Made by a program: the position numbers and the translations under genes
Source: Novipirellula aureliae
Lineage (GTDB): Bacteria > Planctomycetota > Planctomycetia > Pirellulales > Pirellulaceae
Length of the DNA stretch: 64,000 bases
Assembly (NCBI RefSeq): GCF_007860185.1
Contig: NZ_SJPY01000008.1
Coordinates: 172,702 to 236,701 of the forward strand
Reading direction: 5' to 3'
In this document: positions 63,897 through 64,000 of the stretch, one piece after another
Layout: every line of letters starts with the position of its first letter
Position numbering within the stretch: the first letter of the stretch is position 1
Notes under the pieces: model-generated
What the model was told of the DNA's origin: nothing
The model's database searches: none
Seen by the model: the letters and a program-made list of their open reading frames with translations, nothing else

Positions 63897-64000
63897 ATGG
63901 TTCGGTTGGCACGTAGCGAAGTGTTTGATCCGCATGAGGTCGTTATCGCCCATCTGTACAATCGGACCTGCCGACGCTGTTTCCTGATGGGAAATGACCA
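63897..64000 (+). CDS. Y1/HUH transposase, copy 2, N-terminal part (cut by right edge)
   Basis: The same GGGAGG site and ATG (63897) begin a second copy, with 34 codons visible. It differs from copy 1 at a few positions (for example a Gln to His at residue 13 and a Val to Ile at 17). Whether it is full length cannot be seen. Confidence 0.85.
   Translation, partial: MVRLARSEVFDPHEVVIAHLYNRTCRRCFLMGND

Larger units (their letters stand above)
63056..64000 (+). repeat. Tandem duplication, 737-bp period, carrying an HUH transposase gene
   Basis: The sequence starting CACACCAAGGGACAGAGCAT at 63056 begins again at 63793 and runs to the window edge with about 97% identity over the 208 bases visible. 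The first unit is 63056-63792. Each unit carries a 50-base segment, a GGGAGG ribosome site and the transposase coding region. At least two units exist; the number to the right is unknown. Confidence 0.92.

Noticed and set aside
1..64000. tRNA, rRNA or riboswitch genes
   Set aside because: No cloverleaf with a GTTCRANNC-type T-arm, rRNA core motif or recognisable riboswitch was found by reading; a covariance-model scan would be needed to be certain.

Overview
The window reads as a chromosomal segment of a planctomycete, most likely family Pirellulaceae (Rhodopirellula-like). This is inferred from gene content rather than a marker gene. The clues are an ECF sigma factor translationally coupled to a membrane Ser/Thr kinase, exported PQQ-propeller and Cys-rich proteins, an efflux adaptor with C-terminal EF-hands, scattered motility genes, a PPi-type phosphofructokinase and many short palindromic repeats. 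No rRNA or tRNA gene was recognised. Most genes are short operons or singletons.

Layout. 0-9.6 kb holds a PP2C phosphatase cut by the left edge, a nitroreductase, a C-terminal processing protease, a minus-strand folD-aroC-cls cluster and a siroheme sulfite/nitrite reductase. 9.6-20.4 kb has a YjfB-like motility protein, an O-antigen-ligase/TPR protein, a 12-unit hairpin array, uvrB, a FetB-like permease, dihydroorotase and the ECF-sigma/kinase pair. 20.4-33 kb carries a metallophosphoesterase/SixA pair, a PQQ propeller, a DNase I-fold protein that seems to have lost its catalytic residues, sucB-pdxH, a TauE/SafE transporter, a prolyl oligopeptidase and ComEC. 33-42.3 kb has a MacAB-like efflux operon, a UDP-sugar pyrophosphorylase, flgL-fliW and a zinc-ribbon/TerB-like protein.

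42.3-53.4 kb contains cydAB, a seven-unit 215-bp tandem array bracketed by 126-128 bp direct repeats, a LOG-methyltransferase-permease cluster and two secreted proteins of unknown function. 53.4-61.2 kb has repeat-rich intergenic DNA, a DinG-RluA-Moco-carrier-like operon, PPi-dependent phosphofructokinase and sufU-sufS. 61.2-64 kb is accessory DNA: an RHS C-terminal remnant, a small acidic orphan ORF, hairpins, and a Y1/HUH (REP-associated-type) transposase gene in tandem duplication with a 737-bp period that runs off the right edge.

The most unusual material is structural rather than enzymatic. There are several families of short hairpins, many with 3-nt loops, in arrays or singly. There is also a 215-bp repeat array with its own direct-repeat flanks, and a tandemly amplified HUH transposase next to a hairpin of similar build. 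Functional links among these are inference. Gene functions come from motif recognition by eye; no database search was run.
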